In this document: positions 8,185 to 17,283 of the stretch, piece by piece
Layout of the letters: every line of letters starts with the position of its first letter
Position numbering within the stretch: the stretch's first letter is position 1
DNA from: Hyphomicrobiales bacterium
Lineage (GTDB): Bacteria; Pseudomonadota; Alphaproteobacteria; Rhizobiales; Rhizobiaceae
Assembly (NCBI GenBank): GCA_900472675.1
Contig: UCJA01000004.1
Span: forward strand, 62,001 to 126,000
Direction of reading: 5' to 3'
DNA: 64,000 nt
Made by a program: the position numbers and the translations under genes
The notes under the pieces: generated by a model
The model's input: only the letters and a program-made list of their open reading frames with translations
What the model was told of the DNA's origin: nothing
The model's database searches: none

Positions 8185-8964
8185 TTAGTCGCCGCTGAGG
8201 CGCTTGAGGTCCTCGAAGACCTGGCTGTTGCCGGCCCAGATCGGCCCTGGCCGGGTAAGGTCGCCGGCGAAGTGGGCCTTGCCGCCGGCCTCCCGGATCA
8301 GGACCACGCCGGCCAGGCAATCCCAGGCAAAAAGGGTCGGGTCGTAATAGCCGGCAAGCCGGTTGGCGGCCACATAGGCGAGCATCAGCGCGCCGGAGCC
8401 CACCCGGAAAATGACCCCGCCCTCGCGGTAGAGCCGCGTCACGAACCGCCCGACTTCCTCGGGATCGGCGCGCTCCGTTCCCCCGTAGCCTATGGTGGTG
8501 GAGCGGATCGTCCAGTCCGGGTTGATCGTCAATCTCTTGTCATTGAGCGTGGCGCCCTGGCCGTCCGAGGCGGCGTAAAGCTCGCGCATCACAGGTGCGT
8601 AGACGACGCCGACGACCGGGCGTCCCTCATGCACCACGGCAATGGAGACGGTCCAGTTCGGCTGGCCCACCAGAAACGCCATGGTGCCGTCGATCGGGTC
8701 GATCACCCAGTCGAAGCCCGATCGGCCGTGGGTCGAGCCGGCTTCCTCCCCGACAATCCCGTCATCGGCGAAGTTTCGCAGGATCATTCGGCGCAGGTAG
8801 GTCTCGACGGCCCGGTCTGCCTCGCTGACCAGGTCCTGGGAGGAGTTCTTCTCCTCGGCCACCAGGCCGGCTGGCCCTGTCAGGAAGCTCCGGGCTTTGG
8901 CGCCGGCAGACCGCGCAATGCTTTTCGCAACGGTCAGGCGCTGCGAGACATCAAGCTCAAGCAT
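8185..8964 (-). CDS. Inositol-monophosphatase-family phosphatase (polyol-locus copy)
   Basis: The product has 259 residues with a full IMPase signature: GEE at 72-74, WVIDPIDGTMAF (Asp89, Asp92) and FAWDCLAG (Asp215). GGAGGGGAGGAGGAC precedes its ATG. It is more IMPase/SuhB-like than the copy at 6320, which has DPVDGTWHF, and the two are not close duplicates. It is transcribed divergently from the polyol binding-protein gene, so the two probably share control. In that setting it may remove phosphate from a sugar or polyol phosphate that would otherwise accumulate. That is inference. Confidence 0.7.
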   Translation of the reverse strand: MLELDVSQRLTVAKSIARSAGAKARSFLTGPAGLVAEEKNSSQDLVSEADRAVETYLRRMILRNFADDGIVGEEAGSTHGRSGFDWVIDPIDGTMAFLVGQPNWTVSIAVVHEGRPVVGVVYAPVMRELYAASDGQGATLNDKRLTINPDWTIRSTTIGYGGTERADPEEVGRFVTRLYREGGVIFRVGSGALMLAYVAANRLAGYYDPTLFAWDCLAGVVLIREAGGKAHFAGDLTRPGPIWAGNSQVFEDLKRLSGD

Positions 8965-9288
8965 GTCCTCCTCCCCTCCGATTTCGGCTCCGCATGGTGG
9001 CGAAGAACATCATAGGTCGGACTAAAATGCTATTGCAAAATGAAAAATACATATGTATCGATCATGGGGTGAGGAGGAGGGGAGAGAGGGCCTTGCGAAC
9101 AGGTGGGAGCATCGGGAGAGATGCCCGCGCCCTGGCGCCGACGACCGCAGCTGACGGACATCAGACTGCCGGCTGTCGATCCGGGTGAACGCTCGGCGCT
9201 CTCTTCAGCAATCGACATCGGGATGAAGACATCAAGCAGTTTCATCCGCCTGACCCAAAGGGCAGGCGGCATTCAAGGAGGAGTGAAC
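8965..9288. promoter_or_regulatory. Divergent promoter region (324 bp) of the polyol locus with ATACATATGTAT palindrome
   Basis: I see no credible gene here. It is locally AT-rich around 9025-9065, unlike its surroundings. That part contains a perfect 12-bp palindrome ATACATATGTAT at 9047-9058, beside TTGCAAAATGAAAAA. This is a good candidate operator and promoter zone for the minus-strand phosphatase and the plus-strand binding-protein operon. The SorC-type regulator at 14068 is the natural candidate to bind it, but that is unproven. The binding-protein gene has a strong ribosome site, AAGGAGGAG, just upstream of 9289. Confidence 0.45.
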
Positions 9289-10638
9289 ATGAAGCGGTTA
9301 TTGAAACTCTGCACCAGTGTGCTGGCACTGGCAGCGGCGACGGCAAGCCTTCCGGCAGCGGCTATGGCCGACTGGCTGGAAGATGCGGCCAAGCCCCTGA
9401 AGGGCACTGAAATCAGCGGGATCTTCCTGGATCGTCCAGGCTACCGCGCCATCATCAAGCTTCTGCCGGAATTCGAGAAAAAGACCGGCATCAAGGTCAA
9501 CTACGAAATCGTGCCTTACGAGAACACCCGCGAAAAGCAGGTGCTGAACTTCACCTCGCAGGGCGACCTGACGATGGCGCTGGTCGACCTCGTGTGGATC
9601 GGCGAGTTCGCCGAAAACGGCTGGATCGAGCCGGTCGCCGATTTCTCCAAGGATAGCAAGATCACCGACCCGAACCTCAAGCTGGACGGGTTCTTCCCGC
9701 TGCTGCTCGATGCCTTCGGTTCCTGGGGCGGCAAGACCTACGGCCTGCCCTTCGACAATTATTCCGGCCTGCTTTTCTATAACTCCTGCAAGCTGAAGGA
9801 AGCCGGCTTCGACAAGCCGCCGGCAACCTGGGACGAACTGGCGAAGGTGTATGCGCCGAAGCTGACCGATGCGTCGAAGAACCAGTATGCCTATGCGCTG
9901 CAGTCGCTGCGCGGCGAGACTCAGTCGGCCGACAGCTTCATGCGCTTCCTGTGGCCCTTCGGCGGCTCGCTGCTCGACAAGCAGTTCAAGTCCAACCTGA
10001 TGAGCAAGGAAAGCCAGGCGGGCCTGAAATTCCGTCAGGACCTGATGAAGTACATGCCGCCCGGTATCGTCAGCTATGACCATGCGGAAGCGGTCAACGC
10101 GCTGGCGCAGGGCCAGGTGGCTATGATCACCGAATGGTCCGCGTTCTACGGTACGCTCGTCGATCCGGCGACCTCCAAGCTTGGCGATTGCCTGGCCGTT
10201 GCCCCGGAACCTGCAGGCCCTGCCGGTCGTCTGCCGGCACTCGGCGGCTTCTCGCTCGCCGTCGCGGCGCAGGCCACCGACGAACAGAAGAAGGCCACCT
10301 GGCTGTTCATCCAGTGGGCAACCTCGGAAGACATCGCCAAGTCTTACGTGGATGCCGGCGGCGTGTCGGGCCGCATGTCCGTCTACAAGGATCCGGCGGT
10401 CAAGGCGAAGTACAAGTTCGTCGATCCGATGGTCGCCTCCTGGCAGGCGGGCGTTCCGGAATTCCGTCCGCGCTTCCCCGCATGGCCGGCCATTTCCGAA
10501 GTGGTTGCCGAATGGGGCTCCAAGATGATGCTGGGGGAGGTCACCGTGGACGGTGGTGCCAAGGAAGTCGGCACCCGCATGGAGAGCATCCTCACGAAGG
10601 AAGGCTATTACGACGGCAAGAAGAAGCTGTTGCAGTAG
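9289..10638 (+). CDS. Sugar/polyol ABC importer, periplasmic binding protein
   Basis: This family-1 extracellular solute-binding protein has 449 residues. The signal peptide runs to about residue 28 ([17 protein letters not shown]). The mature part shows the usual pattern: [26 protein letters not shown], a [17 protein letters not shown] segment, [14 protein letters not shown], and a [14 protein letters not shown] block near the C-terminus. The AAGGAGGAG site fixes the start. Adjacent permeases, ATPase and ribitol genes make a pentitol the likely ligand. The sequence does not by itself define the ligand. Confidence 0.8.
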   Translation: MKRLLKLCTSVLALAAATASLPAAAMADWLEDAAKPLKGTEISGIFLDRPGYRAIIKLLPEFEKKTGIKVNYEIVPYENTREKQVLNFTSQGDLTMALVDLVWIGEFAENGWIEPVADFSKDSKITDPNLKLDGFFPLLLDAFGSWGGKTYGLPFDNYSGLLFYNSCKLKEAGFDKPPATWDELAKVYAPKLTDASKNQYAYALQSLRGETQSADSFMRFLWPFGGSLLDKQFKSNLMSKESQAGLKFRQDLMKYMPPGIVSYDHAEAVNALAQGQVAMITEWSAFYGTLVDPATSKLGDCLAVAPEPAGPAGRLPALGGFSLAVAAQATDEQKKATWLFIQWATSEDIAKSYVDAGGVSGRMSVYKDPAVKAKYKFVDPMVASWQAGVPEFRPRFPAWPAISEVVAEWGSKMMLGEVTVDGGAKEVGTRMESILTKEGYYDGKKKLLQ

Positions 10639-10652
10639 GAGATCCTCCCGAA

Positions 10653-10701
10653 GACCCGTCGCCCCATCCACGTCAGGTTCAGCCTGCCGGGGCGGCGGGT
10701 C
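10653..10701 (+). terminator. Intercistronic stem-loop after the polyol binding-protein gene
   Basis: GACCCGTCGCCCC (10653-10665) pairs with GGGGCGGCGGGTC (10689-10701) over 13 bp with one G-U pair. It lies between the binding-protein gene and the SIS isomerase gene. No clear U-run follows. It probably protects the 3' end of the binding-protein message or partly attenuates the downstream genes. Confidence 0.6.
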
Positions 10702-10748
10702 CGGGATCCCCCTCTTGCCTACCATCAGACCTGTTTCGGATCGCTGTC

Positions 10749-11312
10749 ATGCTGCATCTTTCGACCAAAGCTCTTGAGGAACTCGGAAACTGCCTGTCGC
10801 GGGTCGAGGCCAACGCGTTCGATGAAGCGGTGGGCGAGATCGCATCGGCCCGCCGCATCGCGCTTTACGGGGTCGGGCGCGAGGGCCTGCAGATCAAGGG
10901 GCTCGCCATGCGGCTCTTTCACCTGGGCCTCGACGCGCATGTGGTTGGCGACATGACGACACCGCCGCTGGCGCAAGGTGACCTTCTGATCGTTTCGGCG
11001 GGGCCCGGCGATTTCTCGACCGTCTCGGCGCTGATGACCGTGGCGCGGCAGGCCGGGGCACGGGTGCTGCTGGTCACGGCGGAGCCACAGGGCAAGGCGG
11101 CCGGGCTTGCCGATCGGGTGCTGCCTGTGCCGGCGCAGACCATGGCCAATGACATGGCAAGCGACGAGGGGGCGGCCCCCTCGGTTCTGCCTATGGGCTC
11201 GCTCTACGAGGGCGCACTCTACATCCTGTTTGAACTCATCATCCTTGCTCTTCGCGATGCTCTCGGTGTCTCGTCTGCCGCCATGCGCGCCAACCACACC
11301 AATCTGGAATGA
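10749..11312 (+). CDS. SIS-domain sugar-phosphate isomerase, 6-phospho-3-hexuloisomerase-like
   Basis: The product is a single SIS domain of 187 residues, the length of 6-phospho-3-hexuloisomerase (PHI). It shows RRIALYGVGREGLQIKGLAMRLFHLG, a phosphosugar loop SAGPGDFSTVSAL, ARVLLVTAEPQGKAA, and the tail MRANHTNLE, which parallels the RHANLE ending of PHI proteins. There is no CBS pair as in arabinose-5-phosphate isomerases. PHI converts 3-hexulose 6-phosphate to fructose 6-phosphate. No partner hexulose-phosphate synthase is seen here. In this locus it may instead act on a ketose phosphate from polyol oxidation. Family confident, substrate not. Confidence 0.65.
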   Translation: MLHLSTKALEELGNCLSRVEANAFDEAVGEIASARRIALYGVGREGLQIKGLAMRLFHLGLDAHVVGDMTTPPLAQGDLLIVSAGPGDFSTVSALMTVARQAGARVLLVTAEPQGKAAGLADRVLPVPAQTMANDMASDEGAAPSVLPMGSLYEGALYILFELIILALRDALGVSSAAMRANHTNLE

Positions 11313-12283
11313 CGCGTGACGTCGCCCGCCAGGCAGTCATGAGAAAGAAGACAATCATGCCGGAAACGACCGTCAAATCACCCAGTGGGGTCAACCGGGT
11401 TCCGAACCGAGGCTACGGGCGCTGGACGCCCTTCTGGTTCCTGGCGCCTGCCGTGCTAACCCTGCTCCTGATCGGCATCTACCCGACGATCTTTGCGCTG
11501 GTCACCTCGTTTCGCCGCTACAATATCGCCCGGCCGCGCGAGGGCTTTCCGTTCATCGGTTTTGAGAACTACGCCTCGGTGCTGACCGACAGCACATTCT
11601 GGGCAAGCCTTGGCACCACGGCTCGGTTCTACATCACCGTGCTGCCGATCGAGGTGATGCTCGGTCTTTGCATCGCGCTGCTTTTGCACAAGACCGGCAT
11701 GGGTTTCCTCAAGGCGCTCGCCCGCGTCACGCTGGTGGTGCCGCTCGCCACGACCTATGCGGTGGTCGGCCTGATCGGGCGGCTGATCTTCAACCGGGAC
11801 TTCGGGGTCGCCAACCAGGTGCTCAACACCTTCGGCTTCGACAGCTTCGACTGGCTGGGATCGCCGGCCGGCGCCTTTGCCGCCATCGCCATCATGGATA
11901 TCTGGCAGTGGACGCCGTTCTGCGCGCTGATCTTCCTTGCGGGCCTCTCCATGGTGCCGGGCGAGATCGAAGAGGCGGCACGGCTGGAAACCTCGTCCAA
12001 ATGGGCGCTGCTGAAGCATGTGCAGCTTCCCTATCTTCTGCCGGGCCTGACGGCGCTGCTGATCCTGCGCTCGGCCGATGTGCTCAAACTGTTCGACATG
12101 GTGTTCGTGATGACCCGCGGCGGTCCGGGGTCAGCGACCGATCTCGTGTCCATCTACATCCAGCGCGTGGGTTTTCGCATCTTCGATCTTGGTACCGCCT
12201 CGGCGCAGGCCATCCTGCTGCTCATCCTCACCATCGTGATCAGCCGTCTCTACATCCGCATTCTCTATAAGGAGGTGCAGTAA
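11309..12283 (+). CDS. Sugar/polyol ABC importer permease 1
   Basis: This MalF-type permease has up to 324 residues and about six membrane segments, the first near WTPFWFLAPAVLTLLLIGIY. The EAA loop is EEAARLETSSKWALLKHVQLPY. The ATG at 11309 overlaps the isomerase stop (ATGA) but lacks a clear ribosome site. ATGs at 11339 and 11357 remain possible and only shorten the hydrophilic tail. It ends one base into the next permease gene, so the two are coupled. Confidence 0.8.
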   Translation: MTRDVARQAVMRKKTIMPETTVKSPSGVNRVPNRGYGRWTPFWFLAPAVLTLLLIGIYPTIFALVTSFRRYNIARPREGFPFIGFENYASVLTDSTFWASLGTTARFYITVLPIEVMLGLCIALLLHKTGMGFLKALARVTLVVPLATTYAVVGLIGRLIFNRDFGVANQVLNTFGFDSFDWLGSPAGAFAAIAIMDIWQWTPFCALIFLAGLSMVPGEIEEAARLETSSKWALLKHVQLPYLLPGLTALLILRSADVLKLFDMVFVMTRGGPGSATDLVSIYIQRVGFRIFDLGTASAQAILLLILTIVISRLYIRILYKEVQ

Positions 12284-13101
12284 TGCGTCTTTCCTCGTCC
12301 ACGCTTCTGCATGCGCTTGGCCTTGCCGCCGTTGTCGCCTTCTCGCTGTTTCCCTTCTACTGGATGGTGGCGGCCAGCTTCAAAACCCAGGCGGATATCC
12401 TGGCATCGCCGCCGGTGTGGCTGTTCACGCCGACGCTCGACAATTACCGTGCGGTGTTTTCCGACTCCAAGGTGTTCGGCGCGGTCGGAAACTCGCTGCT
12501 GATCGCCAGCGCAACCACGGTTCTCGCCGTGCTTCTCGGTGCGCCGGCCGCCTTTGCGCTCGCCCGCTATGATTTTCGCGGCAAGTCCGACCTGTGGTTC
12601 TGGTTCATCTCCAACCGCATGATGAGCCCGATCGTGCTGGCGCTGCCGGTCTATATCCTCGCCCTCCAGACGGGCCTTCTCGATACGCATCTGGTGCTGA
12701 TCCTCGTCTACCTCACCTTCAACCTGCCGATCGTGGTGTGGATCTGCACCGACCAGTTCAAGTCGATTCCGCCGGATCTGGAGCAGGCCGCCCGCCTGGA
12801 TGGTGCCGACCAGTTCACCATCTTCCGCAAGATCTACCTGCCGCTCGGGGCTCCCGGCATCGCGGTCTCGGCGATCTTTTCCTTCATCTTCTCCTGGAAC
12901 GAGCTGCTCTATGCGCTGGTGCTGACGCGCCGCAACGTGCAGACGGCCCCTGTCGTCGCCACCTCCTTCATGTCCGGCTATGAGCTGCCCTGGGGCAAGA
13001 TCATGGCGACCGGAACCGTGATCGTGCTGCCGGTCACCATCTTTGCGTTGATCGTCTCGCGTCACATGGTGCGCGGTCTCACCATGGGAGCGACGAAATG
13101 A
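12283..13101 (+). CDS. Sugar/polyol ABC importer permease 2
   Basis: This MalG-type permease has 272 residues. The first membrane segment is ALGLAAVVAFSLFPFYWMVA, the EAA loop reads EQAARLDGADQFTIFRKIYLPL, and the C-terminus is SRHMVRGLTMGATK. AAGGAGGTGCAGTA just before the ATG is a near-ideal ribosome site, lying inside the end of permease 1. It pairs with permease 1 to form the channel and overlaps the following TIM-barrel gene by 4 bp. Confidence 0.83.
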   Translation: MRLSSSTLLHALGLAAVVAFSLFPFYWMVAASFKTQADILASPPVWLFTPTLDNYRAVFSDSKVFGAVGNSLLIASATTVLAVLLGAPAAFALARYDFRGKSDLWFWFISNRMMSPIVLALPVYILALQTGLLDTHLVLILVYLTFNLPIVVWICTDQFKSIPPDLEQAARLDGADQFTIFRKIYLPLGAPGIAVSAIFSFIFSWNELLYALVLTRRNVQTAPVVATSFMSGYELPWGKIMATGTVIVLPVTIFALIVSRHMVRGLTMGATK

Positions 13102-14006
13102 CGGGGGCGCAACTCGGCATCAACCTGTCCTTCTGCGTCAAGCGCTGGGTGACGCCGCAGCTTTGGGCACCGGTGGTGCGCGATCGGCTGGGGCTCGATC
13201 TGGTGCAGTATTCCTTCGACCTCACCGACCCCATGTGGCCCACCACCATCCTCGACCGGCAGGCAGCCGAGATCCGCAGCCAGGCGGCAGAACACGGCAT
13301 CAGCATGCACAGCGCCTTCATCGGCCTTGCGCATTACACCTTCAACCAGATGCTGCACCCCGATCCGGCGGTGCGCGACTATTCCGAAACCTGGCTGGAA
13401 CGCGCCTACGCCTTCGCGGCAAGTGCCGGCATCACCCGCGCCGGCGGCCCGCTCGGCGCGATTGCGTCTCGGATCGACGGCGTGGAAAGGGATGCAATCC
13501 CGCCGCGCGAATATGACGACCTGATCGCCCGCATGCTGCGGCTGGGTACGAAGGCCAAGGCCGAAGGGCTGACCGAGCTGTTCGTCGAGCCGACGCCGAT
13601 GCGCCGGGAGTGGCCGTGGACGATCGCGCAGGCGCGCAAGATGATGGAGGATGTGGCGGAAAGCGCAGTGCCCTGGCAGCTTTGCCCTGACTGGGGGCAT
13701 GGCACGCACCAGCCGCTCTACGGGCCACAGGCTGACAGCATGGTACCCTGGTTTTCGGAGCTCTCCGATGTGATCGGCGCCGTGCATATCCAGCAGACGG
13801 ATTTCCAGTACGATCGCCATTGGGATTTTACGGTGGAGGGACGGGTCGATCCTGCGCAATCTGCGGCTGAGCTTCGCCAGGCCGGGCTTGCGCATGTGCC
13901 GGTATTCCTGGAAGTCTTCTACCCTTTCGAGCGCGACGATGCATCGATCCTGCAGGTGCTCGAAAGCTCGTCGCAACGTCTGAAGCAGGGCTTCGGGATT
14001 GCGTGA
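13098..14006 (+). CDS. TIM-barrel sugar(-phosphate) isomerase/epimerase, possibly EryC-like
   Basis: The product has 302 residues of the xylose-isomerase-like (AP-endonuclease-2) fold. It starts GINLSFCVKRWVTPQLWAPV and has LGLDLVQYSFDLTDPMWP, HSAFIGLAHYTFN, FVEPTPMRREWPWT, LCPDWGHGTHQP, IGAVHIQQTDFQYDRHWDF and FLEVFYPFE. Candidate metal ligands are the acidic or His residues in the FVEP, CPDWGH, HIQQ and FLEV blocks. The opening resembles the tetrulose-phosphate isomerases (EryC group) of rhizobial and Brucella erythritol loci as I remember them. It overlaps permease 2 (ATGA), so it acts on the imported compound or its first product. Exact reaction unknown. Confidence 0.65.
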   Translation: MTGAQLGINLSFCVKRWVTPQLWAPVVRDRLGLDLVQYSFDLTDPMWPTTILDRQAAEIRSQAAEHGISMHSAFIGLAHYTFNQMLHPDPAVRDYSETWLERAYAFAASAGITRAGGPLGAIASRIDGVERDAIPPREYDDLIARMLRLGTKAKAEGLTELFVEPTPMRREWPWTIAQARKMMEDVAESAVPWQLCPDWGHGTHQPLYGPQADSMVPWFSELSDVIGAVHIQQTDFQYDRHWDFTVEGRVDPAQSAAELRQAGLAHVPVFLEVFYPFERDDASILQVLESSSQRLKQGFGIA

Positions 14007-14067
14007 CACCAGACACAAGGCGCGGCATGGCGACGCCGACTGCGCCCTTGAACAGTGGATTTAGGAT

Positions 14068-15045
14068 ATGAACAGCAACGAGCCCCACGGCGGCGCGTTT
14101 TCTCATGAGGACCTGGAGGCGCAGCAGGTGCGGGCGCGGGTCGCCTGGCTCTATTTCGTCGGCGGCCTGACGCAGCAGGATATTGCAGACCAGCTGGGGC
14201 TGACCCGGCTGCGGGTCAACAAGATCTTGGGACAAGTGCGTTCGGATGGTTCGGTGGTGGTCGACATCCGGCTACCGCTTGCCAACTGCGTCGAGCTCGA
14301 GCAGCGGCTGACCGGCAAGTTCGGCCTCCACAAGGTATGCGTCGTACCGGCTCTCGAGGATGCCGCCGAGCAGCAGCGGGTGATCGGCGATGCGGCCGGC
14401 GCACTTCTCGACGGGCTCCTGGAGAACGGCATGGGGCTTGGTGTCGGCTGGGGCAAGACGCTGAAGGCTGGCCTCAAGCGGCTTTCGCCGCGGCCGCTCA
14501 CCGAGAGCTGGGTCACCTCGGTGATGGGCGGGCTGACCCGCGGGTCCGGCTCCAGCACCTTCGAGGTGGCGACCGGCTATGCCCGGGCGATTTCGGCCGA
14601 ATGCTACTATCTGACGGCGCCCCTCTATTTCCCGACGGCCGAAAGCCGCGCCATGCTGATGTCCCACTACGGAATCAGCGAAACCATGCGACGGGCCCGC
14701 TCCGTCGACGTGGCGCTCGTCTCCTGCGGCGACATGACGACGCGCTCGCTGCTGGTCAACACGCCGACCGTGTCTGAAAACCTGGAAGGCCTGATGGAAG
14801 CCGGTGCCGTCGGCGATATCCTGGGTGTTTTCCTCGGGCCTGACGGCCAGCCGGTCGACCATCCCCTCAACGAGCGGGTGCTGTCGCTGACGCCGAACGA
14901 GCTCAAGTCCGTGCCCCATTCGATCCTGGCATCCGGCGCGAGCTACAAGGTGCCGATCCTCAAAGCCATCCTGAACGCAGGCTACGTGAAATACCTCGTC
15001 ACCGACGAGCGCTGCGCTGCCGCAATCCTTGAAACCCACGTCTGA
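14068..15045 (+). CDS. SorC-family sugar-sensing transcriptional regulator (EryD-like)
   Basis: The product has 325 residues. The N-terminal helix-turn-helix is VAWLYFVGGLTQQDIADQLGLTRLRVNKIL (about residues 26-55). A SorC sugar-phosphate-binding domain follows, with the characteristic GLGVGWGKTL loop, VVxxxGG-type turn (SVMGGLTRGSG), APLYFPTAESRAML and LGVFLGPDGQPVDHPLNERVLSL. EryD, the erythritol regulator, is in this family. It lies inside the polyol operon on the same strand, which suggests autoregulation through the promoter upstream of 9289. Usually the effector is a phosphorylated sugar intermediate. Confidence 0.82.
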   Translation: MNSNEPHGGAFSHEDLEAQQVRARVAWLYFVGGLTQQDIADQLGLTRLRVNKILGQVRSDGSVVVDIRLPLANCVELEQRLTGKFGLHKVCVVPALEDAAEQQRVIGDAAGALLDGLLENGMGLGVGWGKTLKAGLKRLSPRPLTESWVTSVMGGLTRGSGSSTFEVATGYARAISAECYYLTAPLYFPTAESRAMLMSHYGISETMRRARSVDVALVSCGDMTTRSLLVNTPTVSENLEGLMEAGAVGDILGVFLGPDGQPVDHPLNERVLSLTPNELKSVPHSILASGASYKVPILKAILNAGYVKYLVTDERCAAAILETHV

Positions 15046-15100
15046 GAGTGACGTGCCGTCCGCCCGTCGCGGCGGCTGCAATGACCGGAGTTGATGCCAT

Positions 15101-16195
15101 ATGACCTTTTTGCAGCTGAACAACATCCAGAAGAAGTTCGGGGAAATGAGCGTCATCAAGGGGGTGAGCTTTTCCGCGCAGAAGGGCGAGTTCGTCGTCT
15201 TCGTCGGTCCCTCCGGCTGCGGCAAATCCACGCTTCTGCGCATGATTGCCGGCCTGGAAGACGTCAGCGACGGCACACTGTCGATCGACGGCAAGGATGT
15301 GACCTATGAGGAGCCGGCCAAGCGCGAGGTGTCCATGGTGTTCCAGTCCTATGCGCTCTATCCGCATATGAGCGTGTTCGAGAACATGGCTTTCGGGCTT
15401 CGCATGATCAAGCTGCCGGAAGACCAGATCAAGGCGCGGGTGCTGGAGGCAGCGCGTATCCTGCAGATCGAGGCGCTTCTGGAGCGCAAGCCGAAGGCGC
15501 TTTCGGGCGGGCAGCGCCAGCGCGTGGCAATCGGCCGCTCCATCGTGCGCAATCCGAAGATCTTTCTTTTCGACGAACCGCTCTCCAACCTCGATGCGGA
15601 ACTGCGCACGCAGATGCGCGTCGAGATCGCCAAGCTGCACCGCAATCTCGGTGCGACGATGGTCTATGTCACCCACGACCAGGTAGAGGCCATGACGCTC
15701 GCCGACCGGATCGTGGTGCTGCGCGGTGGCCTGGTGGAACAGATCGGCACGCCGACCGAGCTCTACGACCGCCCCGCGAATACATTCGTTGCCGGCTTCA
15801 TCGGCTCGCCGAAGATGAATTTTCTGGCGGCAACCGTCGACGGTGTGGATGGCGGCTCGTTGAAGCTCAGCCACCCTGCGTTTGCCGGTGGCAGTCTCAC
15901 GGTAGCATCCGATACCGCGGGCCGGGTGAAAACCGGCGACACGATTATCGTCGGTATGCGGCCGGAGCATCTGACGCTCGATGCCGCAAACCCGGTGCTG
16001 ACGCTGGCGCTCGATATCTCGGAAAACCTCGGCGGGTCCACGCAGCTCTATACCACGGGCGGCGGCGAGCCGGTGACGCTGGTGGTGCCGGGGCGGCCGA
16101 GCCTGAACTCCGGCGATGGCTTGAATGTCGGCATCGATGCCAGCCATATCTATCTTTTCGACGCAGCGGGCCAGGCGCTCCGCGCTTCACATTGA
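15101..16195 (+). CDS. Sugar/polyol ABC importer ATPase
   Basis: This CUT1-type ATPase has 364 residues. Walker [10 protein letters not shown] is at 36-44, the signature LSGGQRQRV lies near 134, Walker B is [11 protein letters not shown] and the switch is [14 protein letters not shown]-terminal regulatory domain follows. GGAG about ten bases upstream and the [11 protein letters not shown] opening support the ATG at 15101. It is separated from its permeases by an isomerase gene and the regulator gene, but remains on one strand with short gaps, so one operon is likely. Confidence 0.87.
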   Translation: MTFLQLNNIQKKFGEMSVIKGVSFSAQKGEFVVFVGPSGCGKSTLLRMIAGLEDVSDGTLSIDGKDVTYEEPAKREVSMVFQSYALYPHMSVFENMAFGLRMIKLPEDQIKARVLEAARILQIEALLERKPKALSGGQRQRVAIGRSIVRNPKIFLFDEPLSNLDAELRTQMRVEIAKLHRNLGATMVYVTHDQVEAMTLADRIVVLRGGLVEQIGTPTELYDRPANTFVAGFIGSPKMNFLAATVDGVDGGSLKLSHPAFAGGSLTVASDTAGRVKTGDTIIVGMRPEHLTLDAANPVLTLALDISENLGGSTQLYTTGGGEPVTLVVPGRPSLNSGDGLNVGIDASHIYLFDAAGQALRASH

Positions 16196-16212
16196 ACAGG
16201 GAACCGAACATC

Positions 16213-17250
16213 ATGAAAGCACTGGTGCTTGAACGCAAAGGCGAACTTTCCCTGCGCGAGATCGATCTTCCGCTTGATGTCGGGCCACGCGACGTGAAGA
16301 TCGCCATCCACACCGTCGGCGTCTGCGGCAGCGACGTCCATTACTATACCCATGGCGCCATCGGCTCCTTCGTGGTCCGCGAACCCATGGTGCTTGGCCA
16401 TGAAGCGGCGGGCACGGTGACCGAGATCGGCGCCGAGGTTGCGCATCTGAAGGTCGGCGACCGGGTGTGCATGGAGCCGGGTGTGCCCAACATGTCGTCG
16501 CGGGCCTCCAAGCTCGGCATCTACAATGTCGATCCGGACGTGCGCTTCTGGGCAACGCCGCCGGTGCACGGGGTGCTGATGCCCGAAGTGGTGCATCCGG
16601 AAGCCTTTACCTACAAGCTGCCCGATGCCGTGTCGTTTGGAGAGGGCGCCATGGTCGAGCCGTTTGCGGTCGGCATGCAGGCGGCGACCCGCGCCCGCAT
16701 CGTTCCCGGCGACGTGGCCGTCGTCATCGGCTGTGGACCGATCGGCATCATGACGGCGCTGGCAGCGCTCGCTGGCGGCTGTTCTGCGGTGTTCATCTCC
16801 GATCTGAGTGCGCCGAAGCTTGCCATCGCCGCGCAGTATCCGGGCGTTACGGCCGTCAACATCACCGAGGCCTCGCTTCAGGAGACCATTCTTGCGGCAA
16901 CAGACGGCTGGGGCGCGGATATCGTGTTCGAGGCGAGCGGTAGCCCGCGCGCCTATCAGGGGATCTTCGACCTGATGCGGCCAGGCGGTGCGCTGGTGCT
17001 GGTCGGCCTGCCGGTGGAGCCGGTCGCCTTCGATATTCCGGCCTCGATCTTCAAGGAAGCGCGCATCGAGACGGTGTTCCGCTATGCCAACAATTTCGAC
17101 CGGGCGGTCAATCTGATTGCCTCCGGCAAGGTAGATCTGAAGCCGCTGATCACCGACACGTTCGATTTCACCGACAGTATCGCCGCCTTCGACCGGGCCG
17201 CAAAGGGCCTGCCGGAAGACGTGAAGATCCAGATCCGCATGCCATCCTGA
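16213..17250 (+). CDS. Zinc-dependent polyol dehydrogenase (sorbitol/xylitol/L-arabitol dehydrogenase family)
   Basis: This medium-chain dehydrogenase has 345 residues. Catalytic zinc ligands are Cys38 ([11 protein letters not shown]), His63-Glu64 (LGHEAAG) and Glu149 (MVEPFAVG). The nucleotide loop is [10 protein letters not shown]. The segment corresponding to the structural-zinc lobe (residues 89-106, [18 protein letters not shown]) has no cysteines, so that metal is absent, as in mammalian sorbitol dehydrogenase. The [11 protein letters not shown] block is typical of polyol dehydrogenases. It probably oxidises a pentitol or hexitol at C2 or C4 to a ketose, beside the ribitol enzyme. An in-frame ATG 21 bases upstream is less likely. 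Confidence 0.82.
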   Translation: MKALVLERKGELSLREIDLPLDVGPRDVKIAIHTVGVCGSDVHYYTHGAIGSFVVREPMVLGHEAAGTVTEIGAEVAHLKVGDRVCMEPGVPNMSSRASKLGIYNVDPDVRFWATPPVHGVLMPEVVHPEAFTYKLPDAVSFGEGAMVEPFAVGMQAATRARIVPGDVAVVIGCGPIGIMTALAALAGGCSAVFISDLSAPKLAIAAQYPGVTAVNITEASLQETILAATDGWGADIVFEASGSPRAYQGIFDLMRPGGALVLVGLPVEPVAFDIPASIFKEARIETVFRYANNFDRAVNLIASGKVDLKPLITDTFDFTDSIAAFDRAAKGLPEDVKIQIRMPS

Positions 17251-17283
17251 CCGGCGCGCCATCGAACTCAGCGGAGTGTTCTC

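Noticed and set aside
8994-9188. Short plus-strand frame in the divergent polyol promoter
   Set aside because: It has no ribosome site, covers the AT-rich operator-like patch, and shows no family pattern.
11309-11357. Frameshift or broken start at the first polyol permease
   Set aside because: Three in-frame ATGs are possible and the membrane domain is intact with each. It is only start ambiguity.
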